Notes: generated by a model not told the origin, from the sequence alone. Counted from the stretch's first letter, positions 53,562 to 62,493 are shown. The stretch is 64,000 nt of DNA from Streptomonospora nanhaiensis (GCF_013410565.1 NZ_JACCFO010000001.1:1674001-1738000); one strand, 5' to 3'. Made by a program: numbers and translations.

Positions 53562-55910
53562 TCACTGGGCCCGCGCCTCCCCCAGGACGCGCAGGGCGGC
53601 CTCGCCGGGGCTGTCGGCGTCGGCGGGGACGCAGTCGACCAGCGGGTGCTCGGCCAGCTCCGGCAGGCCCGCCACGTCGCAGGGGTCCACGCGCCCCCAG
53701 CGGCGGGTCTCGTCGCCGACCGCGACCAGCCGCACGCGCACCCCGGCGGCGTCGAGGCGATCGGCCGTCGCATCGGCGCTGAGGCCGCCCCCGGCGGGTT
53801 CGCCCACGCCGTCGGTGAAGACGACGAGCACGGGCTCGGCGGCGGCCGCGCCCTGCTCGCCGCCCGCGTCGGCGCCCTCGGGCGGATCCTCCTCGGGCCG
53901 GGCGTCGGCCCAGGCCGCCAGGGCCTCCGCGCCCTCGGCGACCACCTCGCGCAGCGGCGTCGCCTCCCGGTCGGGCGCGAGCGCGGCCAGCTCGCGCACG
54001 ATGAGTCCGCCGGTCCGCACCTGCGGGTCGACCAGGGCGGTCGCGTCGGCCGCCGAGGGGCCGCGCCCCTGCGGGAACGCCCACAGCCCCAGCGCGTCGC
54101 GCGGCCCGGCCGACTGCGCCAGCACGGCGGCCTCCTCCAGCGCCGTGGCGAACTTGCGGTTGGGCGTGCCCATGGACGAGGACCTGTCGACCGCCAGCAG
54201 CAGCGCCGCGCTCCCCTGCGAGGAGTCGTAGAGGTCGAGTACCGCGCCCGCGGCGTCGCGCCACGCCTCCGGGTCGCCCTCGGGGTTGGGCAGCTGCGCG
54301 GGCGCCGAGCCGACCCCCATCGTCACGCGCCCGGCCCCCGCCTCGTTGCGGTAGCCCGCGTAGGCGCCCGCCGCCGACGGGCTCGCCCCCGCCTCGCGGT
54401 AGGGCCGGTCGAAGGCGGCGGGCGGGTACTCGGTCATGAAGCCGTCCAGGTAGCGCTCGAAGCGCCGCAGCTCGGCGGCCACCTCGGGGGCCTCCACCAC
54501 GGGCCGCGCCGCGTCCGCGTCGGCGCCCGCGCGCACGCCCGTGACGCGGACGAAGGGGTGGTCCAGGACGGGGAGTTCAGAGGAGTAGAGCGCGGTCAGC
54601 TCCGCGCCGGAGTCGGTCGGCCCCGGGCAGGCCGCCCGCCAGGCGGGTCCCTCGGCCGCCTCGTAGACCGCCGCCTCGGTGGTCAGCGCGGCGACGGGCA
54701 CGGTGTCGTGAGCGTGCTGGGCGACCTGGCAGACCAGGTCGCGCTCGGTGTGGGCGGTGAGGCCCAGGGACAGTTCGTGCTCGATCTCGGCGGCCCGGTC
54801 GGCGTCGAGCAGGTCGCCGCCGGGGGCGATGGCGCCGTTGGCGGCGTAGAGGAAGGCCGTGTGCAGCATCGCGGCGGCGGAGTCGCCGGGATCGGCGCGG
54901 GCGACGCGCACCCCGGCCGGGCCGACCGCCTCGCGCAGGGCCGCGTAGGGGTCGTCCAGCACCACGGCGTCGGGGTCGTCGCCGGTGACCTCGGCCGCCA
55001 GGTCGCGCGGCACGGCCAGGACGAGCGGGGTGAGGCGGGTGGCCTCGCCGACGTCGATCGCGGTGACCTGGGTGAGGGGCGCGCCGCCGTCGGGCGGCGC
55101 GGTGGCGGCGGGACTGCCGGCGGAACCGGCCGCGCCCGCGGCGCTGCCGCCGCCCAGGTCGTCGGCGGCGGTGGGGGCGCCGTCGGCGGCGCGCGCGGCG
55201 AGGGCGTCGCGCACCATCAGCGCCTCGACGGTGGAGTCGGGGATCCAGACGTGCGGCAGCGGTCCGAGCCGGGAGTCCCAGGTGCCCAGGAGCGCGTTGC
55301 GCATGCGCTGGCCGTCGTCCACGGCGTAGACGGTGACGCGGACACTGCGGCAGCGCTCGCCCGAGCCGCCGTCGGCGGCGCGCTCCTCGGCGAAGGCGGC
55401 GGCGACGGCCTCGACGGCGGGCTCGCTGTCGGGGGTGGTGGCGACCACGATCTCGGTCGGCGGCGCGCAGGAGTCGTCGAAGGGGGAGGACAGCAGGGCG
55501 CCCAGGAGGACGAAGACGGCGGCCGGGGCGAGGACGTAGCGGGCGAGGGTCAGGGCGACCCGGGGCTTGCCGTCGCGCTGGGGGAACAGCGCGGCGAGGC
55601 GCCGCCGCAGGCGGGCGGCGCGGCCGAGGGGAAGGGCGCCCCCGGGTGGTGCAGGGTCAGAGGAGGCGCCGGGGGGCGGTCCGGGCGGCGCCAGCAGCGC
55701 CCACCACCAGACTCCGGCGACCAGCCAGACGAACACCGATCCGGCGAGCACGTACCAGAGGGCCTGGACCCCCCACTCGGGCGCGGAGTCCGGAACCCCG
55801 GCACCGAGGACGCCGGAACTCAGGGTCGCGATGCCGAAACTCAGCCACGTCAGCTCACGCAGCAGCCCGGTCAACGGCGCCTCGCCGCCCTGCCTTCCCT
55901 CCTCCTCCAC
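53562..55910 (-). CDS. membrane VWA protein with SBP-like extracellular region
   Basis: A 782-residue protein from GTG 55910. Two or three transmembrane segments lie at the N-terminus (ALWYVLAGSVFVWLVAGVWWW, YVLAPAAVFVLLGALL). An SBP-like region follows (TEIVVATTPDSEPAVEAVAA, THRLMPLVLAV-type strand at about 290, AAMLHTAFLYAANGAIA). The C-terminal 230 residues are a von Willebrand A domain with MIDAS DRSSSMG, a conserved TPLRE and LVVFTDGVGEPAGG. VWA with SBP-like domains is known in actinobacteria without firm function. It is in an apparent operon with the orphan solute-binding protein, 220 bases apart; both may form an extracellular ligand-sensing or adhesion complex. Confidence 0.75.
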   Translation of the reverse strand: MEEEGRQGGEAPLTGLLRELTWLSFGIATLSSGVLGAGVPDSAPEWGVQALWYVLAGSVFVWLVAGVWWWALLAPPGPPPGASSDPAPPGGALPLGRAARLRRRLAALFPQRDGKPRVALTLARYVLAPAAVFVLLGALLSSPFDDSCAPPTEIVVATTPDSEPAVEAVAAAFAEERAADGGSGERCRSVRVTVYAVDDGQRMRNALLGTWDSRLGPLPHVWIPDSTVEALMVRDALAARAADGAPTAADDLGGGSAAGAAGSAGSPAATAPPDGGAPLTQVTAIDVGEATRLTPLVLAVPRDLAAEVTGDDPDAVVLDDPYAALREAVGPAGVRVARADPGDSAAAMLHTAFLYAANGAIAPGGDLLDADRAAEIEHELSLGLTAHTERDLVCQVAQHAHDTVPVAALTTEAAVYEAAEGPAWRAACPGPTDSGAELTALYSSELPVLDHPFVRVTGVRAGADADAARPVVEAPEVAAELRRFERYLDGFMTEYPPAAFDRPYREAGASPSAAGAYAGYRNEAGAGRVTMGVGSAPAQLPNPEGDPEAWRDAAGAVLDLYDSSQGSAALLLAVDRSSSMGTPNRKFATALEEAAVLAQSAGPRDALGLWAFPQGRGPSAADATALVDPQVRTGGLIVRELAALAPDREATPLREVVAEGAEALAAWADARPEEDPPEGADAGGEQGAAAAEPVLVVFTDGVGEPAGGGLSADATADRLDAAGVRVRLVAVGDETRRWGRVDPCDVAGLPELAEHPLVDCVPADADSPGEAALRVLGEARAQ

Positions 55911-56055
55911 GTCGCCGACCTCCTATGCGACCCGCCCGCCCACACGGGGGACGGCGGTCGCCGCCACGGCGGTGTGTGGTCGAAACATACGGCGTTCCCC
56001 GTAAACGGAACGACCACCGCAAACCGAGTGGCCGGATGCGGACTGAGTTGATCTT

Positions 56056-56088
56056 GGACTGACCGTTTCGAACGCCGGGCGTCAGTCC
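56056..56088. other. composite stem-loop GGACTGAC / GTCAGTCC
   Basis: Eight-bp perfect arms enclose a second small hairpin (CGTT-TCG-AACG). It is in non-coding DNA about 145 bases before the VWA start. It could be an operator, an untranslated-leader structure or a recombination site; no flanking duplication is seen. Confidence 0.4.
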
Positions 56089-56187
56089 CAGTAATGGATT
56101 TTCACTCCCTCGGCATTCACCACATACTGCCGAATGGTACGCACGTGGGCGAATCACCTAATGAAGGCCGCGATTCCAATGCTCGAT

Positions 56188-56205
56188 ACGGCCGTTTTCG
56201 GCCGT
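56188..56205. terminator. hairpin ACGGCCG-TTTT-CGGCCGT
   Basis: Seven-bp perfect arms and a TTTT loop lie 69 bases after the stop of the small membrane peptide gene, reading left. It is a plausible terminator for that gene. Confidence 0.45.
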
Positions 56206-56273
56206 GAGGGGTGGCAGAAGCGGCGGGACGGTTCTCGGCGGCCGCCCCGCCGCCTCTTTCTCGGCGGGCGGCC

Positions 56274-56435
56274 TCAGCGCCGGTGGCGGCCCTTATGGCG
56301 TGAAAGGGCGCGGCCGGACCGGCGGGCCGAAACCGCGGCCACGGCGGCGCCCACCGCCACGGCCAGGATCGCGGTGATCAGCAGCCGCCGACTTTCCGGC
56401 GGAATCACCGGTGGACGGGTACGCTGGGATTTCAT
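56274..56435 (-). CDS. small single-TM peptide
   Basis: A 53-residue peptide starts at ATG 56435 with GGGAG 4 bases upstream. MKSQRTRPPVIPPESRR leads to one membrane helix (LLITAILAVAVGAAVAAVSA) and a basic tail rich in Arg, Lys and His. Such basic one-TM peptides are common in actinobacteria and usually have no known function. A longer reading from further upstream has no good start. Confidence 0.5.
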   Translation of the reverse strand: MKSQRTRPPVIPPESRRLLITAILAVAVGAAVAAVSARRSGRALSRHKGRHRR

Positions 56436-56672
56436 GGTTCTCCCTCTTCGGGTGGATCGCCAAGGGGGTCGCGTTCGTCGCCGGCAAGCTGGGACGCGGC
56501 CCTCTTTTTCGACTTCGTTCCTCGCGTTTCCGAGCGTCATATGCACGTGCATATGCACGGCGATTCTATGCCGTCGCCCTTCCTCCGGGAGGGAGTTCCC
56601 CGATTTCCACCGACCGGGAGAATCACCACAGAACGGACACACGGCCCCCGGCGTCGAACCGCGCCCGGCCCC

Positions 56673-57299
56673 TCACGCCTCCCGCGGCGCCAGCCCGTCG
56701 AACGCCAGCGTGGTGACCGCCTCCGCGATGGCCGCCGCGTCGTAGCGCCCCTCCGGCCGGTACCACTCCACCAGCGAGTTGACCATCCCGAACAGCAGCC
56801 GCGTGGCGAGGTCCGGCGGGATGTCGGTGCGCAGCGCGCCCTCCTCCGCCGCCGCGCGGACCAGTCCGGCCAGGGCCGCGTCGATCCGCCTGCGCCGCCG
56901 CAGCGCCTCCTGCTCCACCTCGCTGTTGCCGCGCACCCGCAGCAGCAGGGTCACCGCCGGCAGGTGCTCCACCAGCACCACCACGCTGCCGCGCACGGCC
57001 TCCTCCAGCCGCGCGTAGGCGGTGCCGCCGCCCCGCTCCGCGCGCGCGGCGGCGTCGATCACCGCCGTCAGCGCGTCCAGCGCCTCGTCCAGCGCCGCCT
57101 GGAGCAGGTGGGACTTGCTCGGGAAGTGGTGGTAGATGGCCGACTTGGTCAGCCCCAGCTCCCGCGCGAGGTCGCCCACGCTCGTGCCGTCGTAGCCGCG
57201 CCGGTTGAACAGGTCGATGGCGCGGCGGAGCACGGCCTCCTGGTCGTATCCCGGCCGGCCGCGCCGCGCCGCCGTACTGGTGGGCGATGGCCGTGACAT
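56673..57299 (-). CDS. TetR-family regulator
   Basis: A 208-residue regulator. The HTH is AIDLFNRRGYDGTSVGDLAR then ELGLTKSAIYHHFPSKSHLL, and the C-terminal part is a helical ligand domain (TRLLFGMVNSLVEWYRPEGR) like that of the KstR2/FadR-type TetR_C group. It is divergent from the small protein at 57387 with 87 bases between them. Targets are unknown; acyl-CoA-type ligands are common in this group. Confidence 0.85.
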   Translation of the reverse strand: MSRPSPTSTAARRGRPGYDQEAVLRRAIDLFNRRGYDGTSVGDLARELGLTKSAIYHHFPSKSHLLQAALDEALDALTAVIDAAARAERGGGTAYARLEEAVRGSVVVLVEHLPAVTLLLRVRGNSEVEQEALRRRRRIDAALAGLVRAAAEEGALRTDIPPDLATRLLFGMVNSLVEWYRPEGRYDAAAIAEAVTTLAFDGLAPREA

Positions 57300-57386
57300 G
57301 GGAACAGGCTCTCATATCGGACGTCCCACCACCGGGCGGCCCGGCTGCGCCGACCGGCCCGGCCCCCATGGCGGAGAATGCCGGTC

Positions 57387-57866
57387 ATGAGTGACCACTA
57401 CGAAGTCGTCTTCTCCTGCTTCCTCCGTGACGACACCCCCCGCTCGGTCCTCGCGGAGCTGCGCTGGCACCTGGGCGTGGACGACGAGCCGCCCGAGACC
57501 GTCGACCTGGACCGCTGCCCCGCCCCCCTGCTGGACCCCGACCCCGACAGCCCGCTTCCGGGCGGCGACGTCGGGCACCTGCGCCGCCAGTCGCGCACGG
57601 ACTCCCACGGGCCCGACGCCGATCCGGGCCTGCGGGAGCGCCTGCTCGACGGCGGCGAGCGCCACGCGTGGGGCCTGTACAGCCGCAGCCACTGGCTGGA
57701 CGACGACCTCGGCCGCGTCTGCGACGTCCTGGAACTGGTGGCGCCGCACCTGGACCACTCCGGCTACGGCGGGCACTACCGCGACGTCTACGGCAGCGAG
57801 GTCACCGTGTTCGTGTTCGACGGGGACGGCGGCTACGAAGTGCGCAAGCCCGGCGGCGGGGCCTGA
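57387..57866 (+). CDS. conserved-looking small hypothetical protein
   Basis: A 159-residue acidic protein. ATG 57387 is preferred over ATG 57378 by spacing from GGAG (57373). It starts MSDHYEVVFSCFLRDDTPRS and later has GLYSRSHWLDDDLGRVCDVL and GYGGHYRDVYGSEVTVFVFD. It is soluble, with a probable alpha/beta fold and no known motif. It is a single gene divergent from a TetR regulator, which may control it. Confidence 0.65.
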   Translation: MSDHYEVVFSCFLRDDTPRSVLAELRWHLGVDDEPPETVDLDRCPAPLLDPDPDSPLPGGDVGHLRRQSRTDSHGPDADPGLRERLLDGGERHAWGLYSRSHWLDDDLGRVCDVLELVAPHLDHSGYGGHYRDVYGSEVTVFVFDGDGGYEVRKPGGGA

Positions 57867-57950
57867 CCCCGGCGGTGCGCCCGCCCCCGCCCGCCGCGCT
57901 CCCCCGCGCCGTCCGGCCGTCCCCCGCTGCCCGCCGTCTCAGGACCGCGA

Positions 57951-57977
57951 CCGGACCGGTCCCGAGATCGGGTCCGG
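57951..57977. terminator. hairpin between convergent genes
   Basis: CCGGACC and GGTCCGG flank an inner CCCGA/TCGGG pair in the 138-base gap between the small protein and the oxidoreductase, whose 3' ends face each other. Confidence 0.5.
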
Positions 57978-58004
57978 CCGGGGCCGCCCTGGGGCGCGCG
58001 GCCG

Positions 58005-58958
58005 CTAGAACGTGAGGACCAGCCGCCCGCGCACGCCCCCGGCCTCCAGGAGGCGGTGGGCCTCCGGCGCCTCCTCGGCGGGCAGGGTGCGCGCCACGCG
58101 CAGGGTCACCACGCCGTCCTCGGCCTGCTGCCGCAGCCGGTCGAGCCTGGCCCGCTCGCGGGCGTAGCGCACCACCAGCACGGGGTGGTAGGAGACCCCG
58201 CGCTCGGCGGCCGCGGAGTCGCCCGCGCCGTCGTACCCGCGCACCGTGGCGATCCCTCCGCCGTCGCGCACCGCGCCGGACACCGCCGCGTCGAGCACGG
58301 CGCCGTCGGCGAGGGCGTCGACCCCCTCGGGGACCGCCTCGCGGATGCGCCGGGCGACGTCCGCGCCGCGCGGCACCACCACGTCGGCGCCCAGGTCGGC
58401 GACCAGCCTCTCGTCCCTGGGCGCGGCGTCGGCCACCACGCGCAGGCCGTCGGCCTTGGCCAGCTGCACGACGTAGCCGCCGAAGGCGCCCGCCGCGCCG
58501 GCGACCGCGATGGTCTGGCCGGGCCGCAGGTCCAGCACGTCCAGCGCCAGGCGGGCGGTCAGCCCGTTCATGGGCAGGGTGGCCGCCGCCGCGTGGTCGG
58601 CGCCGGAGGGTGCGCGCACCACCGACTCCGCCGGCAGGACCAGGCTCTCGCTGTAGGCGCCGTGGGCGCCGTCGGGCACCACCACGGCCATGACCCGGTC
58701 GCCCACGGCGAGGTCGGTGTCGGTGCCCGCGCCGACCTCGTCGACGACCCCGGCCGCGTCCATTCCCGGGACGTAGGGCGGCGGGTCCTTGCGCTGGTGC
58801 CTGGCCCGCGCGCCGTTGCGGACGAAGGTGTCGGTGGGGTTGACCGCGGCCGCGTGGACGCGCACCCGCACCTGGCCGGGCCCCGCGTGGCGCTCGGGGA
58901 CGTCGAAGGGGCGGAGTGCTTCCGGTCCGCCGTACTCGGCTACTCCGATGACTCGCAT
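58005..58958 (-). CDS. NADPH:quinone oxidoreductase-like MDR protein
   Basis: A 317-residue zinc-free medium-chain reductase. ATG 58958 gives [20 protein letters not shown], the usual start. The GroES part has [11 protein letters not shown] and [11 protein letters not shown], and the Rossmann motif is [17 protein letters not shown], an AxxGxxG type of the quinone oxidoreductase group. No structural-zinc cysteines are seen. These enzymes reduce quinones or alpha,beta-unsaturated carbonyls with NADPH. It is a single gene with no clear pathway partner. Confidence 0.85.
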   Translation of the reverse strand: MRVIGVAEYGGPEALRPFDVPERHAGPGQVRVRVHAAAVNPTDTFVRNGARARHQRKDPPPYVPGMDAAGVVDEVGAGTDTDLAVGDRVMAVVVPDGAHGAYSESLVLPAESVVRAPSGADHAAAATLPMNGLTARLALDVLDLRPGQTIAVAGAAGAFGGYVVQLAKADGLRVVADAAPRDERLVADLGADVVVPRGADVARRIREAVPEGVDALADGAVLDAAVSGAVRDGGGIATVRGYDGAGDSAAAERGVSYHPVLVVRYARERARLDRLRQQAEDGVVTLRVARTLPAEEAPEAHRLLEAGGVRGRLVLTF

Positions 58959-59470
58959 ACCTCCGGCAACACGGCGCGCAAGCCGCGGGATTCCCGGCCC
59001 GCGCGGGGGTGGGCGGGCGGAGCGGTGGCCGTGCGGAGGGCTCCCCGGGGGCGGGGGCTCCGCCGCAGCGGGGCCGGCCGCCCGGAGGCACGAGAGGCGG
59101 CGCGGGCACCCGCTGCGGCGTGCGGCGCTACGGGGTAGCGCCTCCCCATCCCGCCGGACCCGCCGCCCCGAGGAGCGGCGGCCGGCGCCTGCGGGCCGCG
59201 GGGGGCCGCGGCCGGGCGAACGCACGGGAACCGCTTTCCACACCCGCGCGGCGGCACGTCGCCCTCAACGAGGGTACGGCGTCCGACTCTTTTCTGTAAA
59301 CACGTGACTACGAGGAGTGTTGACAGCCGCGGCGGGTCTCGCGCAGACTTTCCAGCGGGGTGTGCGCGGCAGCCGGACTCCCGGCCCCGGCGCCGCGCGC
59401 CACCGCCCACAGCGAGGCCGGGCGGTGGCACCCACGAAACACCACCGCCCGGCCCGCTCCCACGCCTCCG
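58959..59470. other. intergenic region with orphan promoter-like signals
   Basis: About 512 bases with no supported gene. From 59263 to 59360 it is less GC-rich and includes CCCTC-AAC-GAGGG (59263-59275) and a consensus TTGACA at about 59320 followed after 18 bases by CAGACT reading right. No gene lies to the right on that strand, so this could drive a small RNA or be chance. A terminator hairpin for the ABC genes is at the right end. Confidence 0.4.
59417..59453 (-). terminator. terminator of the polysaccharide ABC operon
   Basis: Twelve-bp perfect arms (GCCGGGCGGTGG and CCACCGCCCGGC) with a 13-base loop lie 18 bases beyond the ATPase stop. Confidence 0.7.
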
Positions 59471-60331
59471 TCAGGAGGACATGAACTCCTCGTAGGCGGC
59501 CAGCACCTCGTCGGTCTCGCCGTCCATCACCAGGTTGCCGCTCTCCAGCCACAGCACCCGGTTGCAGGTGTCCTTGATCGACTTGTTGCTGTGGCTGACC
59601 AGGAACACCGTGCCGGCCTCCTCGCGCAGCTTGCGGATCCGCGCCTCCGACCGCTTGCGGAACTTGCGGTCGCCGGTGGCCAGCGCCTCGTCGATCATCA
59701 GCACGTCGTGCTTCTTGGCCGAGGCGATCGAGAACCGCAGCCGCGCCGCCATGCCCGAGGAGTAGGCGCGCATCGGCAGCGAGCTGAAGTCGCCCTTCTC
59801 GTTGATCCCGGAGAACTTGATGATCTCGTCGCGCTTGGCGTGCGCCTCCTCCGGGGTCATGCCCATGGCCAAACAGCCCAGGATCACGTTGCGCTCGCCG
59901 CTGAGGTCGTTCATCAGCGCGGCGTTGACGCCCAGCAGCGAGGGCTGGCCGTTGGTGTAGACGCGCCCGCTCTCGGGCGGCATGAGTCCGGCGATGGCCC
60001 GCAGCATGGTGGACTTGCCCGAGCCGTTGGAGCCGATCAGCCCGATCGCCTCGCCCCGGTAGGCGGTGAAGCTGACGCCCTTGACGGCGTGCACCTCGCG
60101 CCCGCGCTTGGGCTGGCGGCCGGTGACGAACCGCTTGAGCCGGGCCCGGGCGCTCTCCTTGGCGGCGGGGACGGCGCGGCCCTTGGCGCCGGCGCCGCGC
60201 AGCCGGTAGACCACGTGCAGGTTGTCGACGATGACCGTGGGCTGCCGCTCCTCGGTGGCCGCGGCCGCCTCGGCGGCGGGGCCCGCCTGCGTCACCGGTG
60301 CGGTGCCGTTCTCGGTGCGCTGCTCAGTCAC
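59471..60331 (-). CDS. polysaccharide/teichoic-acid ABC exporter ATPase (TagH/Wzt type)
   Basis: A 286-residue ATPase from GTG 60331. A long Ala/Gln-rich leader is followed by VIVDNLHVVYRLRG. Walker A GSNGSGKST is at 100-108, the signature YSSGMAARL replaces LSGGQ as is usual in this family, Walker B is VLMIDEALATGD, and VSHSNKSI gives the switch His. It lacks the extra C-terminal sugar-binding domain of some Wzt proteins. The start overlaps the permease stop by 8 bases. With the permease it should export a lipid-linked polymer such as teichoic acid or a wall polysaccharide. Confidence 0.9.
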   Translation of the reverse strand: MTEQRTENGTAPVTQAGPAAEAAAATEERQPTVIVDNLHVVYRLRGAGAKGRAVPAAKESARARLKRFVTGRQPKRGREVHAVKGVSFTAYRGEAIGLIGSNGSGKSTMLRAIAGLMPPESGRVYTNGQPSLLGVNAALMNDLSGERNVILGCLAMGMTPEEAHAKRDEIIKFSGINEKGDFSSLPMRAYSSGMAARLRFSIASAKKHDVLMIDEALATGDRKFRKRSEARIRKLREEAGTVFLVSHSNKSIKDTCNRVLWLESGNLVMDGETDEVLAAYEEFMSS

Positions 60332-61235
60332 GGCCGTACTCCTCCTCAGCCCGCCAGAAGTAGATGAATCCGCCGATGAAGGCGAGCAGGGCCCAGCCCA
60401 GCGCCAGCGCCCAGACGTGCGGGGGGAGCTGGGCGGAGGTGAAGCTGTCGATGAGCGCGAAGCGCATGAGGTCGATGTAGACGGCGGCGGGGTTGACGTC
60501 GAGGACGACCTGCACCCAGCGCGGCGCGTCGGCGGCCATGATGTCGATGCTGTACATGACGCCGGAGGCGTACATCCAGGTCCGCAGCACGAACGGCAGC
60601 AGCTGCGAGGCGTCGCTCACCTTGCTGCCGATGCGCGCCGCCCACATGGCCAGGCCGGTGTTGAACAGCAGCTGCACCACCAGGATCGGCACGATCAGCA
60701 GCCAGTGCACCCGGGGGAGCTGCCCCATGGCCAGCACGATGACCAGCAGGACCGCCATCGAGACCAGCATCTCGCGGAGCTGGATGAGGACGGCCGAGAC
60801 CGGCATGGCCGCGCGGGGGAAGTGCAGCGCCCGGATCAGGCCGCGGTCGCCGGAGATCGCCTTGACCCCCGCCATCACCGACTTGCGGGTGAAGTCGAAG
60901 ATGAAGACGCCGGTGACCAGGAAGGGGATGAAGTCGGGGACCCCGCGGCTGGTGCCCAGCAGCAGGCCGAAGATGAGGTAGTAGACCGCCGCGTTCAGCA
61001 GCGGGGTGAAGACGTGCCAGAGCTGGCCGAGGCGGGCGCGGGTGTACTTCGTCGTGGAGCGCGCCTTGGCGAACTCCGTGATGAAGTGGCGGTGCCGCCA
61101 TAACCTGCGAATGTACTCGACCAGGTGGGGCCGGGCGCCGCTGACGGACAGCCCGTACCTGGCGGCCCGCTCCGCGGCGTCGGACTCCGGCCGCTCGTGT
61201 GCGGCGACTCCGTCTAGTGCCACGCGTCTGCTCAC
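60324..61235 (-). CDS. polysaccharide ABC exporter permease (TagG/Wzm type)
   Basis: A 303-residue ABC-2-type permease from GTG 61235, the only good start after the operator region. The N-terminus is cytoplasmic and ends HFITEFAKARSTTKYTRARLG, then LWHVFTPLLNAAVYYLIFGLL begins the membrane part. About six helices follow, including MLVSMAVLLVIVLAMGQLP and WALALGWALLAFIGGFIYFW. No glycosyltransferases are next to it, so the polymer cannot be told. It is divergent from a TetR regulator and probably repressed by it. Confidence 0.9.
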   Translation of the reverse strand: MSRRVALDGVAAHERPESDAAERAARYGLSVSGARPHLVEYIRRLWRHRHFITEFAKARSTTKYTRARLGQLWHVFTPLLNAAVYYLIFGLLLGTSRGVPDFIPFLVTGVFIFDFTRKSVMAGVKAISGDRGLIRALHFPRAAMPVSAVLIQLREMLVSMAVLLVIVLAMGQLPRVHWLLIVPILVVQLLFNTGLAMWAARIGSKVSDASQLLPFVLRTWMYASGVMYSIDIMAADAPRWVQVVLDVNPAAVYIDLMRFALIDSFTSAQLPPHVWALALGWALLAFIGGFIYFWRAEEEYGRD

Positions 61236-61300
61236 TTCGGATCTTTCAGCGGTTAAGGGTGGCGCCGTGCTCCCGGCCGGCCCGGCGCCCAAGCGCATAC

Positions 61301-61368
61301 GACAGAACGCAACCGTTTCGTCGCCTCGTAGCGTAGGGCGGAGTAGGACAGAACGCAACCGTTTCGTC
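61301..61368. repeat. duplicated 22-bp operator between TagG and TetR
   Basis: GACAGAACGCAACCGTTTCG plus TC occurs at 61301-61322 and again, identically, at 61347-61368, 46 bases apart. Each copy holds the inverted half-sites AACG and CGTT with 4 bases between them, a common TetR-type site. Both lie between the divergent TetR and exporter genes, the second copy 19 bases before the TetR GTG. Two turns of a tandem operator would allow cooperative repression of both promoters. Confidence 0.75.
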
Positions 61369-61387
61369 CCTACGCTAGTATGGCCGC

Positions 61388-62014
61388 GTGACCGCCGCTG
61401 AGAAACCCTCGTCGCGCCGCGCCCCGGCCGGGGCGGCGGTGCTGCAACGGGATGTCACACTGGCGATCCAGGCCGCGGTGTTCGCCGAACTGGCCGAGCA
61501 CGGCTACGGGCGGATGTCCATCGAGGCGGTCGCCCGCCGCGCGGGTGTCGGCAAGACCGCAATCTATCGCCGCTGGAACTCCAAGCTGCAAATGGTGATC
61601 GACGTGGTCTCGACGGCCGCCGTGAAGGTCATGCCGGTGCCCGACACCGGCAGCCTGCGCGGCGACATCCGCGAACTGCTCGACGCCGGCGCCCAGGCGA
61701 TGCGGCACCCGCTGGCCTCGCAGATCGTACCCGACCTCCTGGCCGAGGCCGCCCGCAACCCGGACATCGCCGACACGTTGGAGAAGGCGCTGCGCGAGAC
61801 CCAGCAGGGGGTCAGCGCCGTCATGATCGGCAACGCCGTGGAGCGCGGCGAACTTCCCGCCGACACCGACGTCGAACTCGCCCTGGACATGGTCTTCGGC
61901 CCGCTGTACTGGCGGGTGGCCGTCACGCGCAGCCCGGTCTCCCCCGACTACCTGGACCGCCTCGCCCAGGGGGCCGCCGCCGCCCTCGTCGGCGCGCACG
62001 ACCCCGCGGCCTAG
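61388..62014 (+). CDS. TetR-family regulator next to the exporter
   Basis: A 208-residue regulator from GTG 61388. The HTH is MSIEAVARRAGVGKTAIYRR then WNSKLQMV, close to the family often annotated TetR/AcrR with TetR_C_16 or 11-type ligand domain (LASQIVPDLLAEAARNPD, ELALDMVFGPLYWRVAV). It should bind the duplicated 22-bp sequence directly upstream and control itself and the TagGH-type exporter. Confidence 0.88.
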   Translation: MTAAEKPSSRRAPAGAAVLQRDVTLAIQAAVFAELAEHGYGRMSIEAVARRAGVGKTAIYRRWNSKLQMVIDVVSTAAVKVMPVPDTGSLRGDIRELLDAGAQAMRHPLASQIVPDLLAEAARNPDIADTLEKALRETQQGVSAVMIGNAVERGELPADTDVELALDMVFGPLYWRVAVTRSPVSPDYLDRLAQGAAAALVGAHDPAA

Positions 62015-62073
62015 GCCCGACCGCTCCGACCGGCCCCGCCGCGCCTGTCAGTGGGATGGCGCACACTGGCCGC

Positions 62074-62493
62074 ATGGGTGTTCTCCTCCACTACTCCGCC
62101 ACGCGCGGCCGGGCCCTCACCGCCGGCGAACGCGCGCGCCTGGCCGCGCTGGCCGAGCGCACGTGGCAGGCACTGCGCGACGACCTGCGCGGCCGCCTGC
62201 CCGACTGGCACGCCCGCGCCCAGGTCCCGCCGTCCCTCGACCGCCCCGAGCTCATCGCCGAGGGCCCCCGCCTCTACCCCGAGGACTCCCTCGAACCCGG
62301 TGAGATCCTCGCGGGGGCGAGCAAGGTCTCCCACTCCGGGTGCGGCGAGGAGCCGGTGATCGTGCAGGTGGAGCACCTGGTGGCGATGCTGACCCTGATG
62401 CGCCGCGCGCTCCCCGACGCCGTGTGGCGCGTGCGCGTCGACGACCACGACCTGCCGTGGAACGCCCGCGCGCAGTGCTACGAACTGGACTGA
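62074..62493 (+). CDS. small hypothetical protein
   Basis: A 139-residue protein. ATG 62074 (MGVLLHYSATRGRALTAGER) is preferred on sequence quality; ATG 62056 in frame is possible, and no ribosome-binding site is seen for either, so a leaderless message is possible. It has a helical centre (LAALAERTWQALRDDLRGRL) and a later part with HLVAMLTLMRRALPDAVWRV. No family is recognised. It stands between TetR and the cellulase and is probably not linked to either. Confidence 0.6.
   Translation: MGVLLHYSATRGRALTAGERARLAALAERTWQALRDDLRGRLPDWHARAQVPPSLDRPELIAEGPRLYPEDSLEPGEILAGASKVSHSGCGEEPVIVQVEHLVAMLTLMRRALPDAVWRVRVDDHDLPWNARAQCYELD

Larger units (their letters stand above)
55911..56273. other. upstream region of the VWA operon, no gene
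   Basis: No gene is seen in about 363 bases. It is less GC-rich than its surroundings and holds two stem-loops (56056-56088 and 56188-56205). The promoter for the leftward VWA gene should lie within it. Confidence 0.5.
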
